A stretch of DNA of 45,018 nucleotides, taken from NCBI GenBank assembly GCA_026707735.1, contig JAPOWH010000025.1, positions 1 through 45,018 of the forward strand, in the 5' to 3' direction. The translations under genes and the position numbers were made by a program. The stretch comes from Gammaproteobacteria bacterium. GTDB taxonomy: Bacteria > Pseudomonadota > Gammaproteobacteria > Pseudomonadales > Azotimanducaceae. A model generated the notes under the pieces. It had not been told where the DNA came from. It ran no database searches and worked only from the letters and a program-made list of their open reading frames with translations. This document shows, piece by piece, positions 33,194 to 42,106 of the stretch; position 1 is the stretch's first letter, and each line of letters starts with the position of its first letter.

Positions 33194-33970
33194 CTAATTG
33201 GTCGGTCTCTCGTCCCGCAGAAACACAAAGGAGTCCCTAGAGGACCGCCAATCTGCGAAGTAGTAGCCTTCGGAACTGAATTCTTTCAATCCCTTGCGAG
33301 TCTCAGTTCGGTTTAGAACGACATGGCGCGCCAAGAGTCCCCGCGCCCGCTTTCCAAAGTAGCTCATGAACCTGTAGTCGTCCCCATGCTTCTCTAGGAA
33401 ACTGCATTTGACTACAGGAAAATTCAATCCTTTCTGACTGGACTCCGGAAAGTACTCTGTCGAAGCGCAATTCACCAAGATCGGATTACGATGAGTCTCC
33501 AATTCTCGGTTCAACTGATCCACTATTGTTGATCCCCAGTACTCGTAGAGATTCTTGGAGTTGCCGTACTGCAACGCCGTACCCATTTCCAACCTATACG
33601 GATGAATCATGTCGAGCGGCCGCAAAACTCCATAGAGTCCGGAGAGTATTCGAACTCGGCGCTGTGCCGAAGTGAAGTCTCGTTCAGAGAAATCGCGTGC
33701 CCCCAATCCCAGGTAGACATCACCGCGAAATGCCAAAGCTGCAGGTCGCCCAGTCCGGGTGTTGAGCTCCCAATTCGAGTATCGGTCAGCGTTCAATTCC
33801 CCTAAATCGTTGCTGATGCCCATGAGATTCGCGATTTGTCGAGGCTTCAATGTGCGCAATTCATCGATAAGGATTTCCGCCTTTTCGAGAAACATCGGTT
33901 CCGTTCGCTTCCTAGTTACCGATTTGGTTTTGAAGTCGAGATTCTTGGAAGGAGACAGCAGTACAAGCAT
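33194..33970 (-). CDS. yaaA: YaaA family peroxide stress protein
   Basis: YaaA lowers free intracellular iron and limits Fenton damage during peroxide stress in E. coli. The 258-residue product matches the family in length (E. coli 258) and in signatures: LLSPSKNLDF at the start, the ALAFRGDVYLGL block, LSGLYGVLRPLD, and INCASTEYF-like VNCASTEYF. The central KCSFLEK and the C-terminal EGYYFADWRS are also typical. The ATG at 33970 is the first codon of the conserved region. It is transcribed away from the phosphatase gene at 34313. Confidence 0.93.
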   Translation of the reverse strand: MLVLLSPSKNLDFKTKSVTRKRTEPMFLEKAEILIDELRTLKPRQIANLMGISNDLGELNADRYSNWELNTRTGRPAALAFRGDVYLGLGARDFSERDFTSAQRRVRILSGLYGVLRPLDMIHPYRLEMGTALQYGNSKNLYEYWGSTIVDQLNRELETHRNPILVNCASTEYFPESSQKGLNFPVVKCSFLEKHGDDYRFMSYFGKRARGLLARHVVLNRTETRKGLKEFSSEGYYFADWRSSRDSFVFLRDERPTN

Positions 33971-34312
33971 GGCGTGAAAACTTAGGCGCGACTCTCAGAA
34001 GTGAATTCTACTTTGCCAGATGGCACTTCAGAATCACCATACTGTCATCCGCCGGAACAACACGAAGAAGGAAGCAGGATTGCGCATCTAGCAAGCGAGG
34101 TTTTCGCTCGACGCATTGTAGCGGTACATCCTGCAATACATCGTTCCAGACTTGGATGCTTTTGGACATGTGGCACCGGGGACGTCAGTCAAATCGCGAG
34201 ATTTTTTGTGCTTCTCATTTCGATTGCAGTTGATTCACATCGACCTTCTCAACATCAAGCCGAACTCTACGCAGGCACTATCATAAACACGAGGAAACTC
34301 CTAAGTAGCCTA
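33971..34312. other. Divergent spacer between yaaA and the phosphatase gene
   Basis: This 342-base stretch should carry the promoters of yaaA and of the long plus-strand run that begins with the phosphatase. An open frame from GTG at 34001 runs through it into the phosphatase. Its first 104 codons have no ribosome site and no resemblance to PP2C proteins. A purine-rich GAGGAAA at 34291-34297 is 16 bases before the TTG at 34313, too far for a standard site. Confidence 0.5.
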
Positions 34313-35044
34313 TTGACGCAAGAAGTCGTGGCGCGCGGCAGGACTTGGATTGGCCGGATTCGCAGCCGAAATGAAGATGTGTACACGCTCCGCCCTGAAT
34401 TTGGGTTTTTCGCGGTTGCTGATGGCATGGGAGGTACTTCAGCTGGACACATTGCTGCTCGAATTGCTATCGATGAAATCTCGGACCATCTCAACCATGT
34501 GAGCCAGGAACGCAGTATTGAGTCGCAAGACATGGTCAAGGCGATCGAATTGGCGAACGAAGTAGTTTTCGATCGAGGTCAGACTTATAGTGATTTTCAA
34601 GGGATGGGCACGACATTGGTGGCAATGGCGGTCGACGAGTATCGAGCAACTTGCGGACACGTAGGAGATTCCCGCGCGTACTTGTTGAGGCGCAGAGAGC
34701 TGTCGCGAATAACGCGAGATCATTCAGTAGTTCAAGAGCTGGTCGACAGAGGCGAAATGACATTGGAGCAAGCAAGAACTGCCCACAATCGCAACATTGT
34801 CACGCGCTGCATTGGACCCTTTCAAAACGTCGAACCCGAGATCACGATTCAAGAACTCGCTCCTGGAGACGTGATTATGATGTGTACCGACGGAATATCC
34901 GACTTCATATCGGACGTGGAGATTTGTGAAATCATGGATGCCCACTCGCACAATTTGCCGATACTCTTAGGGAGCCTGGTCGAAACAGCTGATCGACACG
35001 GAAGCACAGACAACATTACAGCCGTTGTAGCGAAGATCAAATGA
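34313..35044 (+). CDS. PP2C-family serine/threonine phosphatase
   Basis: This cytoplasmic Stp/PrpC-type phosphatase would reverse Ser/Thr phosphorylation using two metal ions. From TTG at 34313 it has 243 residues, the usual size. Metal-binding motifs are present in order: RSRNED near the start, VADGMGG, HVGDSRAYLL, a CTDGISDF-type Asp, and STDNITAVV at the end. A longer frame from GTG 34001 would add 104 residues without homology, so the short form is preferred, although its ribosome site is weak. It is the first gene of a run continuing through bolA into ccm. No kinase gene is nearby, which is unusual, as PP2C and Hanks kinases are often paired. Confidence 0.85.
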   Translation: MTQEVVARGRTWIGRIRSRNEDVYTLRPEFGFFAVADGMGGTSAGHIAARIAIDEISDHLNHVSQERSIESQDMVKAIELANEVVFDRGQTYSDFQGMGTTLVAMAVDEYRATCGHVGDSRAYLLRRRELSRITRDHSVVQELVDRGEMTLEQARTAHNRNIVTRCIGPFQNVEPEITIQELAPGDVIMMCTDGISDFISDVEICEIMDAHSHNLPILLGSLVETADRHGSTDNITAVVAKIK

Positions 35045-35358
35045 TGACTGTTCAAGCAACCATAGAAGAGAAGCTCACTACATTGGCTCCCGATCATCTT
35101 GAAGTAGTGAACGAGAGCAGCAATCACAATGTGCCGGCGGGTTCGGAGTCGCACTTCAAAGTCGTTGTGGTTTCACCACGATTCGACGGATTGCCATTGA
35201 TACAACGCCACCGCATGGTTAACGATCTCTTGGCGGATGAACTACGCGAGTCAGTCCACGCTCTGGCATTACACCTGTATACCGCAGCGGACTGGCAAAA
35301 GCGCTTTGGCAAAGCTCCAATGTCGCCTCCATGCCGAGGTGGTTCAAAAGCTGATTGA
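35041..35358 (+). CDS. bolA: BolA family protein
   Basis: BolA proteins bind monothiol glutaredoxins and act in Fe-S cluster handling and stress morphology. The 105-residue product has the class II KH-like fold signature: SHFKVVVVSPRFDGLPLIQRHRMV, with the conserved His in RHR, and YTAADWQKR at the end. The start overlaps the phosphatase stop by four bases (ATGA), so translation is coupled. It is followed at once by trhO. The short Ser/Pro/Gly tail is not conserved. Confidence 0.9.
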   Translation: MMTVQATIEEKLTTLAPDHLEVVNESSNHNVPAGSESHFKVVVVSPRFDGLPLIQRHRMVNDLLADELRESVHALALHLYTAADWQKRFGKAPMSPPCRGGSKAD

Positions 35359-35360
35359 AT

Positions 35361-35364
35361 GGAG
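35361..35364 (+). promoter_or_regulatory. Shine-Dalgarno for a TTG start of trhO at 35373
   Basis: GGAG lies eight bases before TTG, just after the bolA stop. The resulting N-terminus (IVVSFYKFV) matches the usual first strand of TrhO proteins, which favours it over the TTG at 35355 that overlaps the bolA stop. Confidence 0.55.
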
Positions 35365-35372
35365 TTCGACTC

Positions 35373-36305
35373 TTGATTGTCGTGTCGTTCTACAAGTTTG
35401 TACCTATTTCTAGTCCTGAGACTACTTGCAAATCCATTGAGCGGGTCTGTTCTAAAGAAAGCACGTTGGGTACCGTACTGGTTGCTTCAGAAGGGATCAA
35501 TGCGGCACTTGGACACTTCGACCGCGAAGCTCTTGACCGCACGCTCGGTGCAATCAGGAAAATCGAGGATCTTGTAGACATTGTTCCCAAATGGTCGGAG
35601 ACCGGTAAATCGAGTGTAGCGTTCGACCGTTTGATCGTGCGTCCGCGGAACGAAATTGTTAGTCTGGGCCGACAGTTTGACTTTAGGGGGATACGTCCGC
35701 CAAGACTCTCACCCGAAAAATGGGCGCAACTGATTCAAGAACCAGACACCAATGTGCTTGATGTTAGAAACAGCTACGAAATTCGACTTGGTCACTTTCG
35801 CCGCGCCATAGATCCTGATACTCAGAGCTTTAGACAGTTTGAACGTTGGGCTGCCAATGCTTCCGCCGCTCTTCGAGACAAGCGAACTGCGCTCTACTGC
35901 ACCGGCGGAATTCGCTGCGAAAAGGCTGCTCAAACGCTGGCGGCAAACGGGTTTTCAGAGATTTACCAGCTTGATCAAGGAATTCTGGGATATTTCGCCT
36001 CGACTGCTGAGCGGTCGCTTTGGCACGGCGAGTGTTTCGTTTTTGACAAGCGAGTGTCCATCTTGCCTGATCTATCCCAAGGCACTGCTACGCAATGCCA
36101 CGGTTGTCGACGGCCTCTCACCGAGCGTGATCGTGAATCGGAGCACTACGTTCCTGGTGTAAGCTGCGCTGCATGCGTTGGCGACTTGACATCTGCGCGT
36201 CGCGAGGGATTGCTTGAAAGGACCCGACAGATTCAATTTGCCAAGAAACACAATCTTCGACACCTCGGACCGTCCCAACACCATGGCATACCTTATGAGT
36301 CTTGA
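35373..36305 (+). CDS. trhO: tRNA uridine(34) hydroxylase, rhodanese type
   Basis: TrhO (YceA) is an oxygen-dependent enzyme that forms 5-hydroxyuridine at the wobble position of tRNAs. The 310-residue product has the N-terminal acylphosphatase-like domain ([14 protein letters not shown]), the central rhodanese domain ([16 protein letters not shown]) with the catalytic Cys in [11 protein letters not shown], and a C-terminal segment with CHGC and CAAC that may bind zinc. It lies in a tRNA-modification pair with ttcA just downstream. The TTG start is discussed under its ribosome site. Confidence 0.92.
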   Translation: MIVVSFYKFVPISSPETTCKSIERVCSKESTLGTVLVASEGINAALGHFDREALDRTLGAIRKIEDLVDIVPKWSETGKSSVAFDRLIVRPRNEIVSLGRQFDFRGIRPPRLSPEKWAQLIQEPDTNVLDVRNSYEIRLGHFRRAIDPDTQSFRQFERWAANASAALRDKRTALYCTGGIRCEKAAQTLAANGFSEIYQLDQGILGYFASTAERSLWHGECFVFDKRVSILPDLSQGTATQCHGCRRPLTERDRESEHYVPGVSCAACVGDLTSARREGLLERTRQIQFAKKHNLRHLGPSQHHGIPYES

Positions 36306-36379
36306 CTTACTGGACGCAATCGGCCAAGCCATGGAATGCCCATTTATTTGACCACGGCACCCGACAAAGGTCGCGCCCG

Positions 36380-37264
36380 ATGAATTTCGAAGCAATCACA
36401 CAACAAGAGCACACACAATTGCCGTCGAATGCAAATCGAGCACGACTGGACTTGAATAGGATCTCGCGCAAGCTCAGACGTCTAGTTGGTCAGGCCATAT
36501 CCGACTATCAAATGATTGCAGAAGGCGATCGGGTGATGGTGTGCCTGTCCGGTGGTAAAGACTCCTACACAATGCTTGAAACGTTGTTGGCTCTGCAACG
36601 AAGCGCGCCCGTAGAATTCTCGATCATCGCAGTAAACGTCGATCAAAAGCACCCAGGTTTCCCCACTCATGTTCTCCCAAAGTTTCTTGAAGAAAGAAAT
36701 GTCGAGTACGAGATCATCGAAGAAGACACCTACTCGATTGCAAGAGAATTGACCCCCGATGGCAAGATTCAATGTCCGATCTGTTCTCGACTTAGGCGGG
36801 GAATTCTCTATAGTGCCGCCGAACGTATGAACGCTTCCAAAATCGCCCTGGGACATCATGCCGACGATGTCGTAGAGACGTTATTCCTCAACATGTTCTT
36901 TGGCGGCACACTGAAATCAATGCCACCCCATTTGATATCAGACGATGGATGCAATCACGTCATACGTCCGTTGTATTACGTCCGAGAACGACTGATCGAG
37001 GAATACTCTACTTTGGTTGGGCACCCAATAATTCCCTGCAATCTTTGTGGCTCACAGGAAGGTCTTCAGCGCCAGGAAATCAAGAGAACATTGAGAAGCT
37101 GGGACAAGTGCTTTCCAGGCCGTGTAGAAACCATCGCAAAGGCGATACGAAATGTCAAACCCTCGCACTTGGGCGACTCCAACCTGTTTCCGTTTGGCAA
37201 TGGCAGCAACCCGACCATGTTTCTCAAGAGCCGTCCCGTTGACAAGAGATCGTCCACAACATGA
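36380..37264 (+). CDS. ttcA: tRNA 2-thiocytidine biosynthesis protein
   Basis: TtcA thiolates C32 of certain tRNAs, using ATP and a [4Fe-4S] cluster. The 294-residue product has the PP-loop [10 protein letters not shown], the cluster-binding CPIC and CNLCGS motifs, and [11 protein letters not shown] in between, all as in the E. coli protein. The ATG at 36380 is preferred; a TTG at 36302 overlapping the trhO stop would add 26 residues unlike the family. The last four bases overlap yheU. Its dependence on Fe-S supply fits the bolA gene two places upstream. Confidence 0.93.
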   Translation: MNFEAITQQEHTQLPSNANRARLDLNRISRKLRRLVGQAISDYQMIAEGDRVMVCLSGGKDSYTMLETLLALQRSAPVEFSIIAVNVDQKHPGFPTHVLPKFLEERNVEYEIIEEDTYSIARELTPDGKIQCPICSRLRRGILYSAAERMNASKIALGHHADDVVETLFLNMFFGGTLKSMPPHLISDDGCNHVIRPLYYVRERLIEEYSTLVGHPIIPCNLCGSQEGLQRQEIKRTLRSWDKCFPGRVETIAKAIRNVKPSHLGDSNLFPFGNGSNPTMFLKSRPVDKRSSTT

Positions 37265-37494
37265 TCAAGATTCCCTACACCGAATTGTCGAAGGCCGCTC
37301 TTGACAACCTGATCGATGAATTCATAACGCGAGACAGTTCAGTCACAGACGGAACTATCGAGCAGAAACGAGAAAATGTAGTGAACGCACTTAGGAGTGG
37401 CAAAGCCCAGATAACATTCGACACCCAATCGGAAACAGCACATATTTGGGCGAACGACGAATTGGAGAAAGTGCATTGCAATTCACGCAGCTAG
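37261..37494 (+). CDS. yheU: YheU family (UPF0270) protein
   Basis: This 77-residue protein is small, acidic and cytoplasmic, and of unknown function. It matches the gammaproteobacterial YheU family: [21 protein letters not shown] at the start, then [19 protein letters not shown]. It overlaps ttcA by four bases (ATGA) and stands nine bases before ccmA. Its presence is one of the better hints that the organism is a gammaproteobacterium. The last dozen residues are not conserved. Confidence 0.85.
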   Translation: MIKIPYTELSKAALDNLIDEFITRDSSVTDGTIEQKRENVVNALRSGKAQITFDTQSETAHIWANDELEKVHCNSRS

Positions 37495-37503
37495 ACACGC
37501 GCA

Positions 37504-38097
37504 TTGACTAAGTCGCTTCTCCTAGCACAAGGTCTAACCCACTCCGTAGATAGCCGCGAATTGTTCGCGGAGCTTTCCGTGCACGTCCAGGAAGGAGAGC
37601 TGATTGAACTCAATGGGCCGAACGGTAGCGGAAAGACCACTTTACTCAGAATCCTTTTAGGCCTACAAAAACCCGACCGAGGGAAAGCAATCTGCTACGC
37701 GGAAAGCATAGGATTTGTTGGGCATCGACCTGGATTGTCGGGTCTGCTGACTCTAGTGGAAAATATCAGGTGGAACTTGTCACTGTCCCAATGCGTAGTC
37801 AGCGACAAAGAGATTCGCCATAGACTGGCAGAATTCGGACTTAACCAGTGTTTTACCGTGTCGGTCAATGAGCTGTCAGCTGGACAAGTCAAGCGCGGTG
37901 CGCTTTGTGCGCTAACCCTCGCACGACACTCGTTGTGGGCACTCGACGAGCCAATGGCCTCGCTTGATTCACAGGGCGAGGAATTGCTAGCATCCATGCT
38001 CGATGTCCACCGAAACAATGGTGGGGCGGCCATAGTTGCCACTCACATTCCAATCGCTTCTCCGACCGATGAGCACATAGTATTGGGCGTAGCATGA
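37504..38097 (+). CDS. ccmA: Heme exporter ATP-binding protein
   Basis: CcmA is the ATPase of the CcmABCD complex, which releases heme-loaded CcmE for cytochrome c maturation. The 197-residue protein has Walker A GPNGSGKTTL, the signature LSAGQVKRGALCAL, and Walker B LWALDEPMASLD; the switch His is in ATHIP. Length fits the family. The start is TTG with no strong ribosome site, so coupling to yheU is likely. It overlaps ccmB by four bases. It opens a full ccmABCDEFGHI operon. Confidence 0.93.
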   Translation: MTKSLLLAQGLTHSVDSRELFAELSVHVQEGELIELNGPNGSGKTTLLRILLGLQKPDRGKAICYAESIGFVGHRPGLSGLLTLVENIRWNLSLSQCVVSDKEIRHRLAEFGLNQCFTVSVNELSAGQVKRGALCALTLARHSLWALDEPMASLDSQGEELLASMLDVHRNNGGAAIVATHIPIASPTDEHIVLGVA

Positions 38098-38762
38098 GGC
38101 GATTTGCTGCCACGCTGAAGAGAGATGTGCTTATTGCCATCCGCTCTGGTGTGGAGATGCTCAATCCGCTTGCATTTTTTGCGTTGACGGGAGTGGTATT
38201 TGCAATCGTATTCGGAAGCGATCTGGACACTCGACAGATCTCTGGCATTCCCGCTGTTTGGACGACCGCACTATTTGCCAACATGCTGGCTATGGAAGGC
38301 ATATTTCGGCGTGACTACGACGATGGAACTCTCGCTCACTTGCTCCTTGATAAAACTGCTACTTTGCCAGCCATCTGCGCAAAGTTGGGAGCACATTGGT
38401 TGCTAACGGGACTTCCGATCGGTGTTCTGGCTCCCATTGTTGGTGTTGGATTTGGACTGCCTCCAGTGACTTTGGCAATGCTCATGGCGACGATTTTGAT
38501 AGGAACGCCCGCTCTCACATTGATCGGCGCAATGGGCGCAGCTCTAGTTGTCGGATTAGGTCGCGGTGGCGTATTGCTTACCCTTCTTGTTCTTCCACTT
38601 TACGTACCTGTCTTGCTCTTGGGCATCGGGGTGTGCCACCAGTTTCACGCTGGCGCGGTATACACACCGCAGCTGGTTGGTTTGTTTGCTATTCTCACGG
38701 GTACTCTAACCGCCGTACCACTAGCCCTAGGTCCGATCCTACGTGTCAGCCAAGATCGGTAA
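38094..38762 (+). CDS. ccmB: Heme exporter membrane protein CcmB
   Basis: CcmB is the integral partner of CcmA in the inner membrane. The 222-residue product has six likely helices and typical CcmB phrases: MLNPLAFFALTGVVFAIVFG near the start, EGIFRRDYDDGTLAHLLL as the cytoplasmic coupling loop, and TLLVLPLYVPVLLLGIGV near 165. The ATG overlaps the ccmA stop by four bases. About 100 bases without a recognised gene separate it from ccmC. Confidence 0.93.
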   Translation: MRRFAATLKRDVLIAIRSGVEMLNPLAFFALTGVVFAIVFGSDLDTRQISGIPAVWTTALFANMLAMEGIFRRDYDDGTLAHLLLDKTATLPAICAKLGAHWLLTGLPIGVLAPIVGVGFGLPPVTLAMLMATILIGTPALTLIGAMGAALVVGLGRGGVLLTLLVLPLYVPVLLLGIGVCHQFHAGAVYTPQLVGLFAILTGTLTAVPLALGPILRVSQDR

Positions 38763-38861
38763 TTTGGAGCAATTGAGCATGCACATACTGACTGTCTCAA
38801 GAATGCAATTGCGGCATCTAATAGCTGTTCCACGGCATACAGAAGGGAGCCCAATCGACAA

Positions 38862-39608
38862 GTGAACCGTCTTGTGCAAATGTTTCATCGGATGGCATCT
38901 CCGGAACATTTCTTTGCAGGAGCTCGCCTGTGGGTTTTCTGGCTATACCTATTGGGAGTCACAGGGCTTGCAATTGGTTCAGCGTGGGGCTTGTTCTTTG
39001 TTCCCCCTGAAAAATATCAAGGCGATAGCGTACGCATTATGTATTTGCACGTTCCGGCAGCTCACTTAGCCCAAATGATCTACATTGCGATTGCCGTCGC
39101 AGGAGCGATTCACATCATATGGCGGCTGAAAATGGCAGATGTCTTCATGGCTGCCGCAGCACCCATTGGAGCAATTACAACGGCTCTCGCACTGATCTCT
39201 GGAATCATGTGGGGGCGCCCAACCTGGGGCGTGTGGTGGATTTGGGACGCGCGAACAACATCCGTGTTGATTCTGTTCTTCTTGTTCTTCGGTCTAGTCG
39301 CGTTGCGACAGGCGATCGGACGGAGGGAACGGGCAGCGTTTGCCGTTAGCGTACTTGCCATTGCTGGAGCAATCAATATTCCGATCATAAAGTACTCAGT
39401 GGAGTGGTTTACAACACTTCATCAACCAGCAAGCATTGAGTTGGGAAGGAATATTGCGATTGACACGGTGTTTCTGCTACCGTTGTTTGTCAATTTGGCG
39501 AGTTTGTATGTCTTTGTTGCCGGAGTGATCTTGGCAAATATGAGGGTTGATCTTGTAAATCGCTATCAAACTACCTCCTGGGTTAGCGAATGGTTTAGGA
39601 ACAATTGA
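38862..39608 (+). CDS. ccmC: Heme exporter/heme lyase component CcmC
   Basis: CcmC presents heme to CcmE at the periplasmic face. The 248-residue product has six membrane helices and the tryptophan-rich WWD signature PTWGVWWIWDARTTS. Two periplasmic histidines probably ligate heme: one in YLHVPAAH before it and one in TTLHQPASI after it. The start is GTG, with AAGGGAG about a dozen bases upstream. Length matches E. coli CcmC (245). Confidence 0.95.
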   Translation: MNRLVQMFHRMASPEHFFAGARLWVFWLYLLGVTGLAIGSAWGLFFVPPEKYQGDSVRIMYLHVPAAHLAQMIYIAIAVAGAIHIIWRLKMADVFMAAAAPIGAITTALALISGIMWGRPTWGVWWIWDARTTSVLILFFLFFGLVALRQAIGRRERAAFAVSVLAIAGAINIPIIKYSVEWFTTLHQPASIELGRNIAIDTVFLLPLFVNLASLYVFVAGVILANMRVDLVNRYQTTSWVSEWFRNN

Positions 39609-39628
39609 CCGCTATGGAGCTACTAAGT

Positions 39629-39763
39629 ATGGGAGATCATGGCATATACGTGTGGAGCGTCTATGCTATTGGATTGATATTTCTTGGTGCTATCGGCACC
39701 TATCCGCATATGGCGCTTAGACGATTGAAGCGTAGGCGACGAGAAGACAAGGAGCAGCGATGA
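39629..39763 (+). CDS. ccmD: Heme exporter small subunit CcmD
   Basis: This 44-residue single-span protein joins CcmABC. It begins MGDHGIYVWSVYAIGLIFLG and ends in a basic, charged tail (LRRLKRRRRED), which is the normal CcmD layout: periplasmic N-terminus, one helix, cytoplasmic arginine-rich end. The ATG at 39629 has GGAG nine bases before it (39616-39619); an ATG at 39614 would add five residues. The stop overlaps the start of ccmE (ATGA). It is too short for ordinary gene finding but clearly real by position. Confidence 0.85.
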   Translation: MGDHGIYVWSVYAIGLIFLGAIGTYPHMALRRLKRRRREDKEQR

Positions 39764-40191
39764 ACGATCTGCGACGGCGCAGAATGCTTGTGTTGCTGTT
39801 TTTGTTCTGCGGCGGTTCTCTAACTGCAACGCTTGCTATTTTCGCACTCCAATCGAACATCAATCACTATTACCCTCCTGACGAAGTCGTTGCTGGGTCT
39901 GTACCCATTGAGCACACAATTCGTGCGGGTGGTATGGTCGTGATCGACAGCGTAGTCCATGACGATACTGGACTTGGTGTGGAGTTCGAGCTTAGCGATC
40001 GCAAAGGGTCCACATTCTCAGTGAGCTACAAGGGGCTGCTTCCCAGCTTGTTTCGCGAAGGACAAGGAGCCATCGTTGTAGGCAAGTTGCAGTCTGACGG
40101 CGTGTTCGAGGCGAATCAGGTTATGGCGAAGCATGATGAGAACTACGTCCCGCCAGAATTGAAGGAATTGCACGAAATCGATGATTCCTGA
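39760..40191 (+). CDS. ccmE: Periplasmic heme chaperone CcmE
   Basis: CcmE carries heme through a covalent histidine bond to the CcmF/H lyase. The 143-residue product has an N-terminal anchor (MLVLLFLFCGGSLTATLAIF) and an OB-fold beta-barrel. The heme-attachment motif is KHDENYVPPE, with His about 130 and Tyr four residues later. The first residues, NDLRRRRM, place the N-terminus in the cytoplasm. It overlaps ccmD by four and ccmF by eleven bases. Confidence 0.95.
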   Translation: MNDLRRRRMLVLLFLFCGGSLTATLAIFALQSNINHYYPPDEVVAGSVPIEHTIRAGGMVVIDSVVHDDTGLGVEFELSDRKGSTFSVSYKGLLPSLFREGQGAIVVGKLQSDGVFEANQVMAKHDENYVPPELKELHEIDDS

Positions 40192-42106
40192 GCTAGGCCA
40201 CTTTGCCGCCATTCTAGGTCTAGCAAGTGCCCTTGGCGTCGCCATTACGGCCTTTTGGGGCGCTTTTAATGCTCAGGATTCCTGGGCGAACATGGCGATC
40301 CGTCTTGCGAAGCTGCAATTCGTTGTGCTCGCAATTGCGTTCCTGCTCTTGGTCGCATCCTTTCTGCAAGACGACTTTTCAGTTCTTTACGTAGCCAACA
40401 ACTCCAACACTGAACTGCCCTGGTATTACAAGATTAGCGCCGTGTGGGGCGCACACGAAGGCTCGTTCCTGCTCTGGACGCTGGTAACGGCTAGCTGGAC
40501 GTTAGCTGTTGCCCTACGATCAAAGCATCTACCCTTGGAGCTCCATAGCTACGTTTTGGGATCCATGGGATTTCTTAACACGGCGTTTCTAACATTCATG
40601 CTGGCGTCGAGCAACCCCTTCGTTCGTTTAGTTCCCAACGTCCCCTTGCAAGGTGCGGACCTCAACCCTGTGCTTCAGGATCCCGGACTAATCATTCATC
40701 CCCCAATGCTCTACATTGGGTACATTGGTTTTGCTGTGGCATTCAGCTTTGGAATCGCGGCTCTATGTACCGGAAAACTGGATTCTGCGTGGGCACGATG
40801 GACTCGGCCTTGGGTCAATGCCGCGTGGGTGTTCCTTACCGTTGGAATAGCACTGGGAAGTTGGTGGGCGTACTACGAGCTTGGATGGGGTGGTTGGTGG
40901 TTCTGGGATCCCGTAGAGAATGCCTCGTTCATGCCGTGGTTGGCCGGTACAGCGCTCATACACTCTCTGGCGGCAACCGAAAAACGAGGAGCTTTCAAGA
41001 ATTGGACCATCTTGCTTGCATTGTTGACGTTTTCGTTGTGCCTAATTGGAGCGTTTCTCGTTCGTAGCGGCGTTCTGACCAGTGTCCATGCGTTTGCCGT
41101 AGATCCTCAACGTGGCCTGTTCCTGCTTGGGATTCTTGTCGTTGTAACGGGTGGCGCGCTCTACTTGTACTCAGTTCGTGCGTCAACAATTCGCAGCCGT
41201 ATTCAGTACTGGGGAATATCCCGCGAACTGCTACTTCTCATGAACAACGCTCTACTGGTGCTGGCCGTTGTGACGATCATGCTTGGAACGTTGTATCCAC
41301 TGGGCTACGAATGGTTTACAGGCGGTGACACGATGTCGGTTGGCGGGCCCTACTTCAACAGAATGTTCATTCCGTTGATGATCGTTCTGTCCTTTTTCCT
41401 TGCGCTCGCGCCTATCGCCAGATGGAAGACCACGCCCAAGGAGCTAATAATGCGAGGTTTGATATTGCTGGCTGGATCAGCAATTGTCTCGCTGATATTG
41501 CCTTGGATTTTCTGGAGCTCCTTCAACTTTGGTGTTTCCTGTGCACTTGCTCTGGCACTCTGGATTGCGATCACTCACGTAAATTCGCTATGGAAACAAA
41601 GACACTCGTTGACAATGGGCAACCTGGGCATGGCTACAGCCCATCTTGGTTTTGCCATGGCTATAGTTGGTGTCGCAGTTACGAGTGCGTTTTCGCTAGA
41701 GCGTGATGCTCGCTTGACTCCTGGTCAATCCTTGGATGTCAACGGCAAGACATACGAGCTTGCAGAAGTCACTCGCTCCCAAGGTCAAAACTACATTGCC
41801 GACCAGGCAACATTCAATGTCGACGGACGACTTGAAATGCATCCCGAGCGCAGAAATTATCCAATTCGGCAAACCATAACCACTGAAGCCGCAATTAAGC
41901 CAGGCTTCTTTAAGGACACTTATATCTCGCTTGGAGAACCAATAGCCAATGGCTCTTGGGGGGTTCGCATCCAAGAGAAACCATTGGTTCGTTGGATTTG
42001 GTTGGGTGCTTTTATTATGGGAGCCGCAGCTGTCGTAGCTTGTCTCGACAAGAGATATCGTCGGCTTTCTCGCCGAGACTTGCTGGCACACGCGACGTCA
42101 CAATGA
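40181..42106 (+). CDS. ccmF: Heme lyase CcmF
   Basis: CcmF attaches heme to apocytochromes together with CcmH. The 641-residue integral protein has about 15 spans, the WWD signature WGGWWFWDPVENASFMPWL, the upstream GAHEGSFLLW and later periplasmic histidines. The C-terminal periplasmic part (TYELAEVTRSQGQNY to PLVRWIWLGA) precedes the last helix. Length matches E. coli CcmF (647). The start lies inside ccmE, an 11-base overlap, and the stop overlaps ccmG by four bases. Confidence 0.95.
   Translation: MIPELGHFAAILGLASALGVAITAFWGAFNAQDSWANMAIRLAKLQFVVLAIAFLLLVASFLQDDFSVLYVANNSNTELPWYYKISAVWGAHEGSFLLWTLVTASWTLAVALRSKHLPLELHSYVLGSMGFLNTAFLTFMLASSNPFVRLVPNVPLQGADLNPVLQDPGLIIHPPMLYIGYIGFAVAFSFGIAALCTGKLDSAWARWTRPWVNAAWVFLTVGIALGSWWAYYELGWGGWWFWDPVENASFMPWLAGTALIHSLAATEKRGAFKNWTILLALLTFSLCLIGAFLVRSGVLTSVHAFAVDPQRGLFLLGILVVVTGGALYLYSVRASTIRSRIQYWGISRELLLLMNNALLVLAVVTIMLGTLYPLGYEWFTGGDTMSVGGPYFNRMFIPLMIVLSFFLALAPIARWKTTPKELIMRGLILLAGSAIVSLILPWIFWSSFNFGVSCALALALWIAITHVNSLWKQRHSLTMGNLGMATAHLGFAMAIVGVAVTSAFSLERDARLTPGQSLDVNGKTYELAEVTRSQGQNYIADQATFNVDGRLEMHPERRNYPIRQTITTEAAIKPGFFKDTYISLGEPIANGSWGVRIQEKPLVRWIWLGAFIMGAAAVVACLDKRYRRLSRRDLLAHATSQ

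Noticed and set aside
34001-34312. A 104-residue N-terminal extension of the PP2C phosphatase
   Set aside because: There is no ribosome site before GTG 34001, the sequence is unlike any PP2C extension I know, and the core alone has the normal length.
41956-42102. Longer N-terminus of ccmG
   Set aside because: It would lie wholly within ccmF, while ATG 42103 gives the expected anchor and the four-base overlap seen elsewhere in the operon.
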